From Fibrobacteria bacterium GUT77 (lineage in GTDB: Bacteria > Fibrobacterota > Chitinivibrionia > Chitinivibrionales > Chitinispirillaceae), in NCBI GenBank assembly GCA_001462255.1, contig LIUJ01000192.1, positions 1 through 5,617 on the forward strand: a DNA stretch of 5,617 nucleotides, given 5' to 3'. Numbering within the stretch: the first letter of the stretch is position 1; each line of letters begins with the position of its first letter. Of this stretch, positions 1 to 4,750 are shown in pieces. Below the pieces are notes generated by a model that did no database searches, was not told the DNA's origin, and was given only the letters and a program-made list of their open reading frames with translations. The translations under genes were made by a program, and so were the position numbers.

Positions 1-539
1 AGCCTAAGCACCGAACCCACGCTCAAACTATCGAAAAAGGCGAGTTTCTTGCAATCCAAAAGAATTTTGTTTGTGTGCGCCAGCGTTAAAAATATACGAT
101 TTTTGAAGATCGTGGAACCCGTCGGGTAGTTCATTACTCCGGCAAGCGATATGATATAGATGCCGTTCGTCTCTTCTTCCTCTATCTGAAGCTGGTTGTC
201 GAGTTCGTTCAACCTGACCTCGCTCATCTTCATACCCGACGACAATTCCACGTCAAAGAGCCTATCTACGCCTATTTCCGCCAACAGGTCGTAAATCTTG
301 CGTTGCGGATTACGCAGTACAAGAGTTTTGTCTTTGGCCGTAAGCTCTTTATAGAGGAAAACGAGAACCCCTATCCCCGCGCTGTCCATAAAGACGGTAT
401 CGCCCATATCAACTACAACGCGCTCCCATTCGCCGTTAGGCAGATCCTTTATCATGGCAACGGTCTTGTGCGGGGTCTCCGCGTTGAAACGCTCCGGCAT
501 CTTGAATGTGCAGGTACCCTTTTCCGAATTTGCGCCCAT
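1..539 (-). CDS. Tandem STAS-domain protein, anti-sigma factor antagonist type (3' end outside window)
   Basis: About 179 codons are visible and the C-terminus lies beyond the left edge. The first STAS domain spans roughly residues 8-105: a strand VVVDMGDTVF followed by MDSAGIGVLV (51-60), the SpoIIAA/RsbV signature in which the Ser of Asp-Ser (S53) is the residue phosphorylated by a partner kinase. A second STAS-like unit begins near 124 (GIYIISLAGVMNYPTG) and reaches FFDSLSVGSVL (168-178), again with Asp-Ser. Family knowledge: such proteins bind anti-sigma factors or act in partner-switching modules in the cytoplasm; unphosphorylated they sequester the anti-sigma kinase. No kinase, phosphatase or sigma gene is visible here, so the target is unknown. 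ATG at 539 is chosen because GAGGGAG sits just upstream; an in-frame ATG at 551 overlaps the mutL stop but lacks a ribosome site. The 8-bp gap from mutL suggests one operon. The STAS call is firm; the role is inferred. Confidence 0.85.
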   Translation of the reverse strand, partial: MGANSEKGTCTFKMPERFNAETPHKTVAMIKDLPNGEWERVVVDMGDTVFMDSAGIGVLVFLYKELTAKDKTLVLRNPQRKIYDLLAEIGVDRLFDVELSSGMKMSEVRLNELDNQLQIEEEETNGIYIISLAGVMNYPTGSTIFKNRIFLTLAHTNKILLDCKKLAFFDSLSVGSVLR

Positions 540-542
540 AAT

Positions 543-549
543 CTCCCTC
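543..549 (-). promoter_or_regulatory. Ribosome binding site of the STAS gene, overlapping the mutL stop
   Basis: The minus strand reads GAGGGAG, then ATT, then the ATG at 539. The GAGG core lies 6 nt before the start, and the element shares bases with the TGA stop of mutL (548-550). This decides the start at 539 over the in-frame ATG at 551, and suggests that ribosomes finishing mutL can reinitiate on the STAS gene. Confidence 0.7.
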
Positions 550-2386
550 ATCTTAAGAAACGCCGCGTCAATTCGTCCACGGATATTCGCACAAACGTAG
601 GGCGCCCGTGCGGACACGTGTACGGATTGTCGGCCGAAAACAACGCGTTTATCAGCGCGTTCATCTCTTCCACGCTCAATTTCTGCCCCGATTTTATCGC
701 CGCCCCGCAGGCAAAAGCCGCCGCGAAACGCTTGACCGGCTCTTTTAGCGTTTCAGGCCCGCGCCCGTCAAGCAGGTAACGCACCATCTCCCTCACCGCG
801 CCCTCCGCCTCCCCGTCCCGCAAAAAAGCCGGCAGAGCGGAGACGGAAACCGCGCCGCCCCCAAAATCGGATATTTCAAAACCCAAGCCGCTAAAATACT
901 TCTTGCCGGAATCAAGCACGGTTCTTTCCGCCGGGCCCATTTCAAGCACTATCGGAAAGAGCAACTGCTGGGAAATAGGACTCCCGCTCTCCATATCCCG
1001 TAACGCCTGCTCATAACGCACGCGTTCGTCGGCGGCATGCTGGTCTATCAGCAGTATGCCGTTCTTTATCGGCACAAGTATAAAAATTCCGTGGATTTGG
1101 TAACACTGAATCAACTCGTGAACCTGAGCCGCCGTAGCGTCGCCGATACCGCCTAAATCCCTCCCCGCCTCCGTAACGTCGCCGGTTACCGCGCCGCTTG
1201 CGGAATTGCCGCCTATATCGACGTTGGCAAACGACGGCAACGGTATATCCAACGTCGCTTGGACGGCCCCGCCCGCGGTATTGACGCTTTCAATATCAAA
1301 CGGGAAACCGCTCCCGCCAATCCCAACAACGCCGCCTACGCCCGCGCTCTCACCGGTCAGCGACAAATCCACCCTCGATAACTCCGACTTACGCAACCCC
1401 TCCCTCACAACATTGTAGATGAACCCAAAAACACCGCGTTCGTTGTCAAACTTCACCTGTTGCTTCGTGGGATGAACGTTTACGTCTACCTTGTTCGGGT
1501 CAACGTCCAAAAAGCAAAAAAAAGCCGGCCTGTTCCCGTGCCCCAAAAATTGGGCAAACGCTTCCCTTACGGCAAAGGTAACCGACTCGTTGTCAATCCG
1601 CCTCAAATTTACGTACAAACTTTGAAATCGCGGCTTCGTCTGCAACTTTTCCGGCGTTGACACATACGCAAGCGCCGACATACCGTTGCCGTCCCCGACG
1701 CACTCCACAAGACCTCGCGAAAAATCGTTTCCGGCAACTTGACCGATCCGCTCCAAAAGATTAGCGACGGGCGGCATATCCAGCGCCCGTTTTCCATCGA
1801 CGGTAACGGTAAAATGGACAGCCGGAAACGGTATCGACAACTGCTCCAGCACCTTTACAATGGCCATCTGTTCGCCGCGCTCCGTTTTCATAAACTTTCG
1901 GCGCGCCGGAACGTTGTAAAAGAGCTCGCGTACCGTGATAGTGGTTCCGCGCGTCCTCGAAATCGGCGACACCTCGCCCGAAACCCCGCCGTCTACCGCG
2001 ATTTTGTATCCCAACCCCGACGCGTCCCCGTCATACGTGGCCACCGTCATACGGCTTACGGCCGATATGCTGGCCAACGCCTCGCCGCGAAACCCCATAG
2101 TGGCAATGGAATACAGATCGTCGGCCGAACGAATCTTACTGGTCGCGTGCGGTAAGACGCTCATCCCCAAATCCCCCCGCGACATCCCGCAACCGTCGTC
2201 GGCAACGCGCATTAGGGAAAAACCGGCTCCCTCAACGGCTATGTCAATACGCGCCGCGCCGGCATCTATGGAGTTCTCAACCAGCTCTTTAAGAACGGAG
2301 GCCGGACGCTCCACCACCTCTCCGGCGGCGATCTTCTCAACGACGGCGGGGGGAAGAACAACGATCTTGTTTTCACCACTCTGCAT
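548..2386 (-). CDS. mutL: DNA mismatch repair protein MutL (endonuclease-type)
   Basis: Complete, 612 residues, normal length for the family. MutL couples mismatch recognition by MutS to strand incision. The N-terminal GHKL ATPase domain (about 1-335) has IAAGEVVERP (19-28), KELVENSIDAG (catalytic Glu34, Mg-binding Asn38), DDGCGM (63-68), GFRGEAL (98-104) and RGTT (146-149). A Gly-rich, poorly conserved linker covers about 340-415. The C-terminal dimerisation/endonuclease domain has DQHAADERVRYE (448-459), matching DQHA-x2-E-x4-E, plus ACGAAIKSGQ (559-568) and CPHGRPT (591-597), the metal-site motifs of nicking MutL proteins. QQLLFP (473-478) fits the sliding-clamp binding motif of the Bacillus protein. 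This points to clamp-directed, MutH-independent repair. One small oddity: the usual VNGR reads VNLR (259-262), a position that also varies in other homologues. The ATG at 2386 has only a weak ribosome site (GGTGG, 2394-2398), and no alternative in-frame start lies just upstream. The next gene follows after 8 bp. Confidence 0.97.
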   Translation of the reverse strand: MQSGENKIVVLPPAVVEKIAAGEVVERPASVLKELVENSIDAGAARIDIAVEGAGFSLMRVADDGCGMSRGDLGMSVLPHATSKIRSADDLYSIATMGFRGEALASISAVSRMTVATYDGDASGLGYKIAVDGGVSGEVSPISRTRGTTITVRELFYNVPARRKFMKTERGEQMAIVKVLEQLSIPFPAVHFTVTVDGKRALDMPPVANLLERIGQVAGNDFSRGLVECVGDGNGMSALAYVSTPEKLQTKPRFQSLYVNLRRIDNESVTFAVREAFAQFLGHGNRPAFFCFLDVDPNKVDVNVHPTKQQVKFDNERGVFGFIYNVVREGLRKSELSRVDLSLTGESAGVGGVVGIGGSGFPFDIESVNTAGGAVQATLDIPLPSFANVDIGGNSASGAVTGDVTEAGRDLGGIGDATAAQVHELIQCYQIHGIFILVPIKNGILLIDQHAADERVRYEQALRDMESGSPISQQLLFPIVLEMGPAERTVLDSGKKYFSGLGFEISDFGGGAVSVSALPAFLRDGEAEGAVREMVRYLLDGRGPETLKEPVKRFAAAFACGAAIKSGQKLSVEEMNALINALFSADNPYTCPHGRPTFVRISVDELTRRFLR

Positions 2387-2398
2387 CGCGGGTCCACC

Positions 2399-2416
2399 CG
2401 AACGAGCGTGCGTTCG
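2399..2416. repeat. Short inverted repeat in the mutL leader
   Basis: Plus-strand arms CGAACG (2399-2404) and CGTTCG (2411-2416) are perfect complements around a 6-nt loop. The repeat lies 13 bp upstream of the mutL ATG and its left edge touches the weak GGTGG ribosome site (2394-2398). A hairpin in the mRNA could lower mutL translation, but the stem is only 6 bp and may be chance. Confidence 0.3.
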
Positions 2417-2466
2417 ACTTATGATTTTTTCGGTATAAACGGCGTATGCTATAACGGCCTCAACCC

Positions 2467-2486
2467 GTTACACATTGATATGTAAC
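2467..2486. repeat. Operator-like dyad GTTACA-N8-TGTAAC
   Basis: Perfect 6-bp arms GTTACA (2467-2472) and TGTAAC (2481-2486) are separated by 8 bp, giving a 20-bp symmetric element about 80 bp upstream of mutL. The size and symmetry fit a dimeric repressor site, but I do not recognise a specific regulator. It overlaps the left outer arm of the larger nested repeat at 2475-2580. Confidence 0.4.
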
Positions 2487-2580
2487 CGTATCCGTTTTAT
2501 TGACACATCAACGTATTAGGCTAAACAAACTTATGTAATATGTTGATGTTTTAACGGTATTCACGCCGTCGGATATCAAT
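2475..2580. repeat. Nested inverted repeats between tRNA-Leu and mutL
   Basis: The core is a 14-bp stem: 2505-2518 pairs with 2536-2549 around a 17-nt loop. The only imperfection is G2513 opposite T2541, a G-U wobble in plus-strand RNA but an A-C mismatch in minus-strand RNA. Outside it, CCGTT (2492-2496) pairs with AACGG (2553-2557), and ATTGATAT (2475-2482) pairs with ATATCAAT (2573-2580). Together these give an imperfect stem of three helices in nested order. Neither side is followed by a T-run, so a classical intrinsic terminator is unlikely. It could be a structured RNA, a processing or leader element for a tRNA-mutL transcript, or a decayed miniature repeat element. No coding signal is seen in this spacer. 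Confidence 0.5.
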
Positions 2581-2589
2581 TGTAAAAAA

Positions 2590-2673
2590 TGCGGAAGGGG
2601 GGACTCGAACCCCCACAGGCTTGCACCCACTAGGACCTGAACCTAGCGCGTCTACCAGTTCCACCACTTCCGC
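2590..2673 (-). tRNA. tRNA-Leu (anticodon CAG)
   Basis: The minus strand folds into a full cloverleaf. The acceptor stem GCGGAAG (2667-2673) pairs perfectly with CTTCCGC (2591-2597), with discriminator A at 2590. The anticodon stem CTAGG/CCTAG encloses the loop TTCAGGT, giving anticodon CAG, which reads CUG. A long variable arm, as expected of leucine tRNAs, precedes the T arm GGGGG-TTCGAGT-CCCCC. The gene is 84 nt without CCA; the discriminator is followed directly by six T residues (2584-2589), so CCA must be added after transcription. The T-run next to the acceptor stem may help end transcription. An overlapping minus-strand reading frame across this gene is an artefact. Confidence 0.97.
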
Positions 2674-2704
2674 AAAAAAGCTTTTATCCCGCGAAAACAA
2701 CGGT

Positions 2705-2736
2705 ATAATATAATACGCGGCGGCGATAATACGCAA
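2705..2736 (-). promoter_or_regulatory. Sigma-70-type promoter candidate for tRNA-Leu
   Basis: The minus strand has TTGCGT (2731-2736), then 15 bp, then TATTATATTAT (2705-2715). Read as a -10 of TATATT (2707-2712) the spacing is 18 bp, placing the start of transcription roughly 25-30 nt before the tRNA. The same TTGCGT-N15-TATTATATTAT arrangement occurs upstream of fliS. The -35 box lies inside the hairpin at 2722-2755. Confidence 0.5.
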
Positions 2737-2755
2737 ATAAATTTGCGCTATCGCC
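2722..2755. terminator. Strong hairpin downstream of fliS, possible terminator
   Basis: Outer arms GGCGATA (2722-2728) and TATCGCC (2749-2755) pair perfectly. Inner arms CGCAAAT (2732-2738) and ATTTGCG (2741-2747) also pair perfectly, with a small internal loop (3 nt against 1) between the helices. It begins 14 bp after the fliS stop, the right place for a fliS terminator. On the minus strand the hairpin is followed by a GC-rich stretch and then TATTATATTAT rather than a T-run, so termination would be non-canonical; protection of the mRNA 3' end is an alternative. Confidence 0.5.
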
Positions 2756-2769
2756 AAAACGCCGGCATA

Positions 2770-3189
2770 TTACACAGCCGCGTTCTGCAAGTTTATGTCC
2801 GGCGCCGACTCCGCCTTAGACTTCAAATGCGCCTGCCCCCACGCCTCGCGCAACGTCTCCAAATACCGCAACACCTCCTCCATCTTGGCTTTGTCGCCGT
2901 GGATGTTCGCGTCTATGGTCGTGCTGAACATATAGGAGTACAAATTGAATAAATTTGCGGCAATCTCCCCTCCGGCGTCCAAATTCAGGGAGACTTGGAG
3001 CTCCTCCAAAGCGTCCTGTACCTTGAATATGTGCTTGGCGCGTTCCTCAATCTTCTTCTTGTCGTCGAATAACTCAAGCGCCAACTTAGCGTGCTTTATG
3101 GCCACGTCGTAGGTCACAAGGATCAGCTTGCCCTTGTCGTTGGTCTCCGACTGCGCCCCCTTATACGCCCCGTAACCGGCCTTCATCAT
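2770..3189 (-). CDS. fliS: Flagellar export chaperone FliS
   Basis: Complete, 139 residues, normal for FliS, a small helical cytoplasmic chaperone that binds the C-terminus of flagellin and prevents its premature polymerisation before export. Family signatures run in order: GYGAYKGAQ near the N-terminus, KLILVTYDVAIKHAKLALE (21-39, matching the family's LI-x-LYDGAI), VQDALEELQVSLNLDAGGEIAANLFNLYSYM (57-87, the family's sLd-GGEIA-NL-LY-Ym block) and MEEVLRYLETLREAWGQA (103-120). The last ~19 residues are a variable tail. GGGGAGGGAG (3195-3204) gives a strong ribosome site 5 nt before the ATG at 3189; a second ATG follows immediately. Unusually, no fliD or flagellin gene adjoins it in this window. 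It stands alone, with its own promoter region upstream and a hairpin downstream. Lys and Glu codons are mostly AAG and GAG. Confidence 0.93.
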   Translation of the reverse strand: MMKAGYGAYKGAQSETNDKGKLILVTYDVAIKHAKLALELFDDKKKIEERAKHIFKVQDALEELQVSLNLDAGGEIAANLFNLYSYMFSTTIDANIHGDKAKMEEVLRYLETLREAWGQAHLKSKAESAPDINLQNAAV

Positions 3190-3194
3190 CGTAA

Positions 3195-3204
3195 CTCCCT
3201 CCCC
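3195..3204 (-). promoter_or_regulatory. Strong ribosome binding site of fliS
   Basis: The minus strand reads GGGGAGGGAG, then TTACG, then ATGATG. It is the best Shine-Dalgarno match in the window and supports the first ATG (3189), with 5 nt spacing, over the second (3186). Confidence 0.75.
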
Positions 3205-3246
3205 AACGTCAATATTACTTTGTGCCTCTCAACCCCGACATATTTC

Positions 3247-3278
3247 ATAATATAATATATCTATCGGCATACACGCAA
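3247..3278 (-). promoter_or_regulatory. Sigma-70-type promoter candidate upstream of fliS
   Basis: The minus strand has TTGCGT (3273-3278), then 15 bp, then TATTATATTAT (3247-3257), the same arrangement and spacing as upstream of tRNA-Leu. With TATATT as -10 the spacer is 18 bp and transcription would start about 50-55 nt before fliS. It overlaps the sigma-28-like element at 3261-3288, so the two readings compete or act as dual promoters. Confidence 0.4.
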
Positions 3279-3288
3279 AATTTCTTTA
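3261..3288 (-). promoter_or_regulatory. Sigma-28 (FliA)-like flagellar promoter candidate for fliS
   Basis: The minus strand has TAAAGAAA (3281-3288), 12 bp, then GCCGATAG (3261-3268). The known sigma-28 consensus is TAAAGTTT-N11-GCCGATAA, so the -10 matches 7 of 8 positions and the -35 matches TAAAG plus filler; the spacer is 1 bp longer than consensus. fliS is a late flagellar gene under sigma-28 in many bacteria, so the context fits. The leader would be about 60 nt. Confidence 0.55.
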
Positions 3289-3295
3289 CCGCCGC

Positions 3296-4576
3296 TCACT
3301 TAAATATATCCCTAAAGAACCCCCCTATCGCCCGATCATAAACGCTCCTGTCAACCTTGACGCGCGGGTTGTGAAAAGCGCCGTCGATAACGCACTTGAA
3401 CCGCCCGCCGCCGCCCTCCGTCTTCTCGAGCGAGTTCCTGACGAGCTTAGGCAATCCGGCGACAAAACCGCCGCTAAACTCCCCCTCAAAATTTTGGCTA
3501 AGCTTCCCGTCAAGCCCGACCCACCCGGAGGAGCGGAATTTCAGCACGTCGCCTACGCCGGTTATCTCCCTAAAATTGAGCCTCCCCCCCGCGAGAACGA
3601 AACCGCCCTTTACCTCGGAGAAACGCAACAACCTCAAATCGCGCGAAAATTGTACGACTATCGGCGTCTTCTGCAACGCCAAATCCGTGGCCGTCAGATT
3701 TGTGACCGTCACGCGCCCCTTCGCTTTTACGGAATCCAACCGAATAGGAGAACCGCCGTCAATACGCGCTTCGACGTCCGCCTTGCCCGTCACGCCGCCG
3801 GGCGTAAAACCGGTCTCGGCGCAAAACGTCCTCAAATCCAAGGCGCTTACGGATACCTCACCGCTTAATATCTTGGTTTGACGCGCGTCAATGGAGAGGT
3901 TCATTCGCAACTTTCCGCCGAAAACCGCCCCAACGCCGTTTGTAATCCCAAGGCTTTTATCGTCAACCGATATGTTTAAGCTTAAATCATCAACCTTTGC
4001 CAACGCCGGAATAACGGTCTCCCTAACATTTACGCTCCCGGCGAGCGCACTGCCAACGCTCCGCCCTAAAACAACATCCGCCCCCGACACGGATACCCCG
4101 GGATTTCCCTTCCCGGTAAAGCCGATATCGACGCCGCGTAACGCTATCTTTTTGACGGGACGCAAAGAGGCTATAGCGCCGGATATATCACCCAACAACT
4201 CAAACGGCCTCTCGTAAGCCTCTCGAAATACGTCGCGATCCGCCTTAAAAACGCTTGGGTTGACGGCAATGGCCGCCGTCGCCCCCACCAAATTGCAACG
4301 AACGTCAACGCTCTCCACGCGCATACGATAACAGTCGCCCTTATCGCTTATCCGCTTGTAGGTAGCTACCTCCTTAACCCGCAAACCCCTAAACAAAACA
4401 ACGGAGACCCCCCCTATGGAAACGGAGTCCGCCCCCATACCCCTAAGCTTATCCTCAACAAACCCGCGAAAAGGCCCGACCCCTATAGGAACGAAGCCCG
4501 CCAAAACGGCTACGCTAAGCAAGAAAAGCGCCAACGTAACCGTTCTTTCGATTTTACAATTACCGCGATTGCCCAT
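3296..4576 (-). CDS. Membrane-anchored AsmA-like protein
   Basis: Complete, 426 residues. The N-terminus is short and basic (CKIER), followed by one hydrophobic segment (about 13-32), consistent with an inner-membrane anchor and a periplasmic body. The rest is rich in alternating beta-strands and Gly-Asp turns. Residues 236-345 (GEVSVSALDLRTFCAETGF, GGVTGKADVEARIDGG, KGRVTVTNLTATDLALQKTP, GGRLNFREITG) resemble the AsmA C-terminal region. The ending FKCVIDGAFHNPRVKVDRSVYDRAIGGFFRDIF (393-425) has the 'G-x-x-x-x-P-x-x-x-x-D' finish common in AsmA-like proteins. That family is linked to outer-membrane assembly and lipid transport between membranes. The assignment rests on pattern recognition, not an alignment, and no specific family member can be named. 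The ATG at 4576 has no Shine-Dalgarno sequence and TATAAT abuts it; no other in-frame start codon is available upstream before a stop. The gene is divergent from the sigma-54 activator. Confidence 0.6.
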   Translation of the reverse strand: MGNRGNCKIERTVTLALFLLSVAVLAGFVPIGVGPFRGFVEDKLRGMGADSVSIGGVSVVLFRGLRVKEVATYKRISDKGDCYRMRVESVDVRCNLVGATAAIAVNPSVFKADRDVFREAYERPFELLGDISGAIASLRPVKKIALRGVDIGFTGKGNPGVSVSGADVVLGRSVGSALAGSVNVRETVIPALAKVDDLSLNISVDDKSLGITNGVGAVFGGKLRMNLSIDARQTKILSGEVSVSALDLRTFCAETGFTPGGVTGKADVEARIDGGSPIRLDSVKAKGRVTVTNLTATDLALQKTPIVVQFSRDLRLLRFSEVKGGFVLAGGRLNFREITGVGDVLKFRSSGWVGLDGKLSQNFEGEFSGGFVAGLPKLVRNSLEKTEGGGGRFKCVIDGAFHNPRVKVDRSVYDRAIGGFFRDIFK

Positions 4577-4621
4577 ATTATATAGCGTCTTTATTGTTAA
4601 GTGACGATCCCCGACGACAAC

Positions 4622-4647
4622 ATTTTTTTATTTTTTAATATTTTAAT
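4622..4647. other. A/T-tract DNA in the divergent spacer
   Basis: The plus strand carries runs of seven T (4623-4629) and six T (4631-4636), then a further T4 run (4641-4644), spaced at about 8-9 bp. Such tracts bend DNA and can act as UP elements. It lies directly upstream of the weak minus-strand TTGTCG (4615-4620) that could serve the AsmA-like gene, and upstream of the activator promoter on the other side. Nothing else is recognisable in 4577-4660. Confidence 0.35.
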
Positions 4648-4668
4648 CCTAACAAATCCCAATACGGC

Positions 4669-4698
4669 TTGACTCTTTGCGTGGTAATGTTTTATATT
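4669..4698 (+). promoter_or_regulatory. Sigma-70-type promoter candidate for the sigma-54 activator gene
   Basis: TTGACT (4669-4674) matches the -35 consensus in 5 of 6 positions. TATATT (4693-4698) matches the -10 in 5 of 6, with an 18-bp spacer. TTATATTAT (4692-4700) is identical to the sequence in the fliS and tRNA promoter candidates and sits at the same distance from TTG. Transcription would start near 4705, leaving a leader of about 45 nt. Confidence 0.6.
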
Positions 4699-4750
4699 AT
4701 TGTCATAAACACAAAAATAATTGTTTCCACAGACATACATAAATAAAAAA

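Noticed and set aside
1739..2438. Long plus-strand open frames opposite mutL (1739-2155, 1935-2438)
   Set aside because: They lie antisense to strongly conserved MutL motifs, have no family resemblance and no ribosome site; they are shadows of the GC-rich coding strand.
2420..2475. Sigma-70 promoter for mutL (minus strand TTGAGG followed by TTTATA/TTATAC)
   Set aside because: The spacing of 18-19 bp and both hexamers are poor matches; I cannot tell whether mutL has its own promoter or is read from the tRNA promoter.
2499..2528. TTGACA on the plus strand at 2500-2505 as a -35 box
   Set aside because: No -10-like hexamer is found 16-18 bp downstream; the bases belong to the edge of the inverted repeat.
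2551..2757. 68-codon minus-strand open frame across the tRNA
   Set aside because: It is a translation of tRNA-Leu itself, giving the familiar GPSGCKPVGVRVPPSAF-like artefact peptide.
3371..3881. Overlapping plus-strand open frames opposite the AsmA-like gene
   Set aside because: Two different frames are open at the same place and both are Pro/Arg-rich with no domain-like pattern, typical of antisense shadows.
4666..4680. Possible sigma-54 promoter (GG...GC) upstream of the activator
   Set aside because: The GG at 4666-4667 and GC at 4679-4680 are separated by 11 bp, whereas sigma-54 needs 10; the same bases fit a sigma-70 promoter well.
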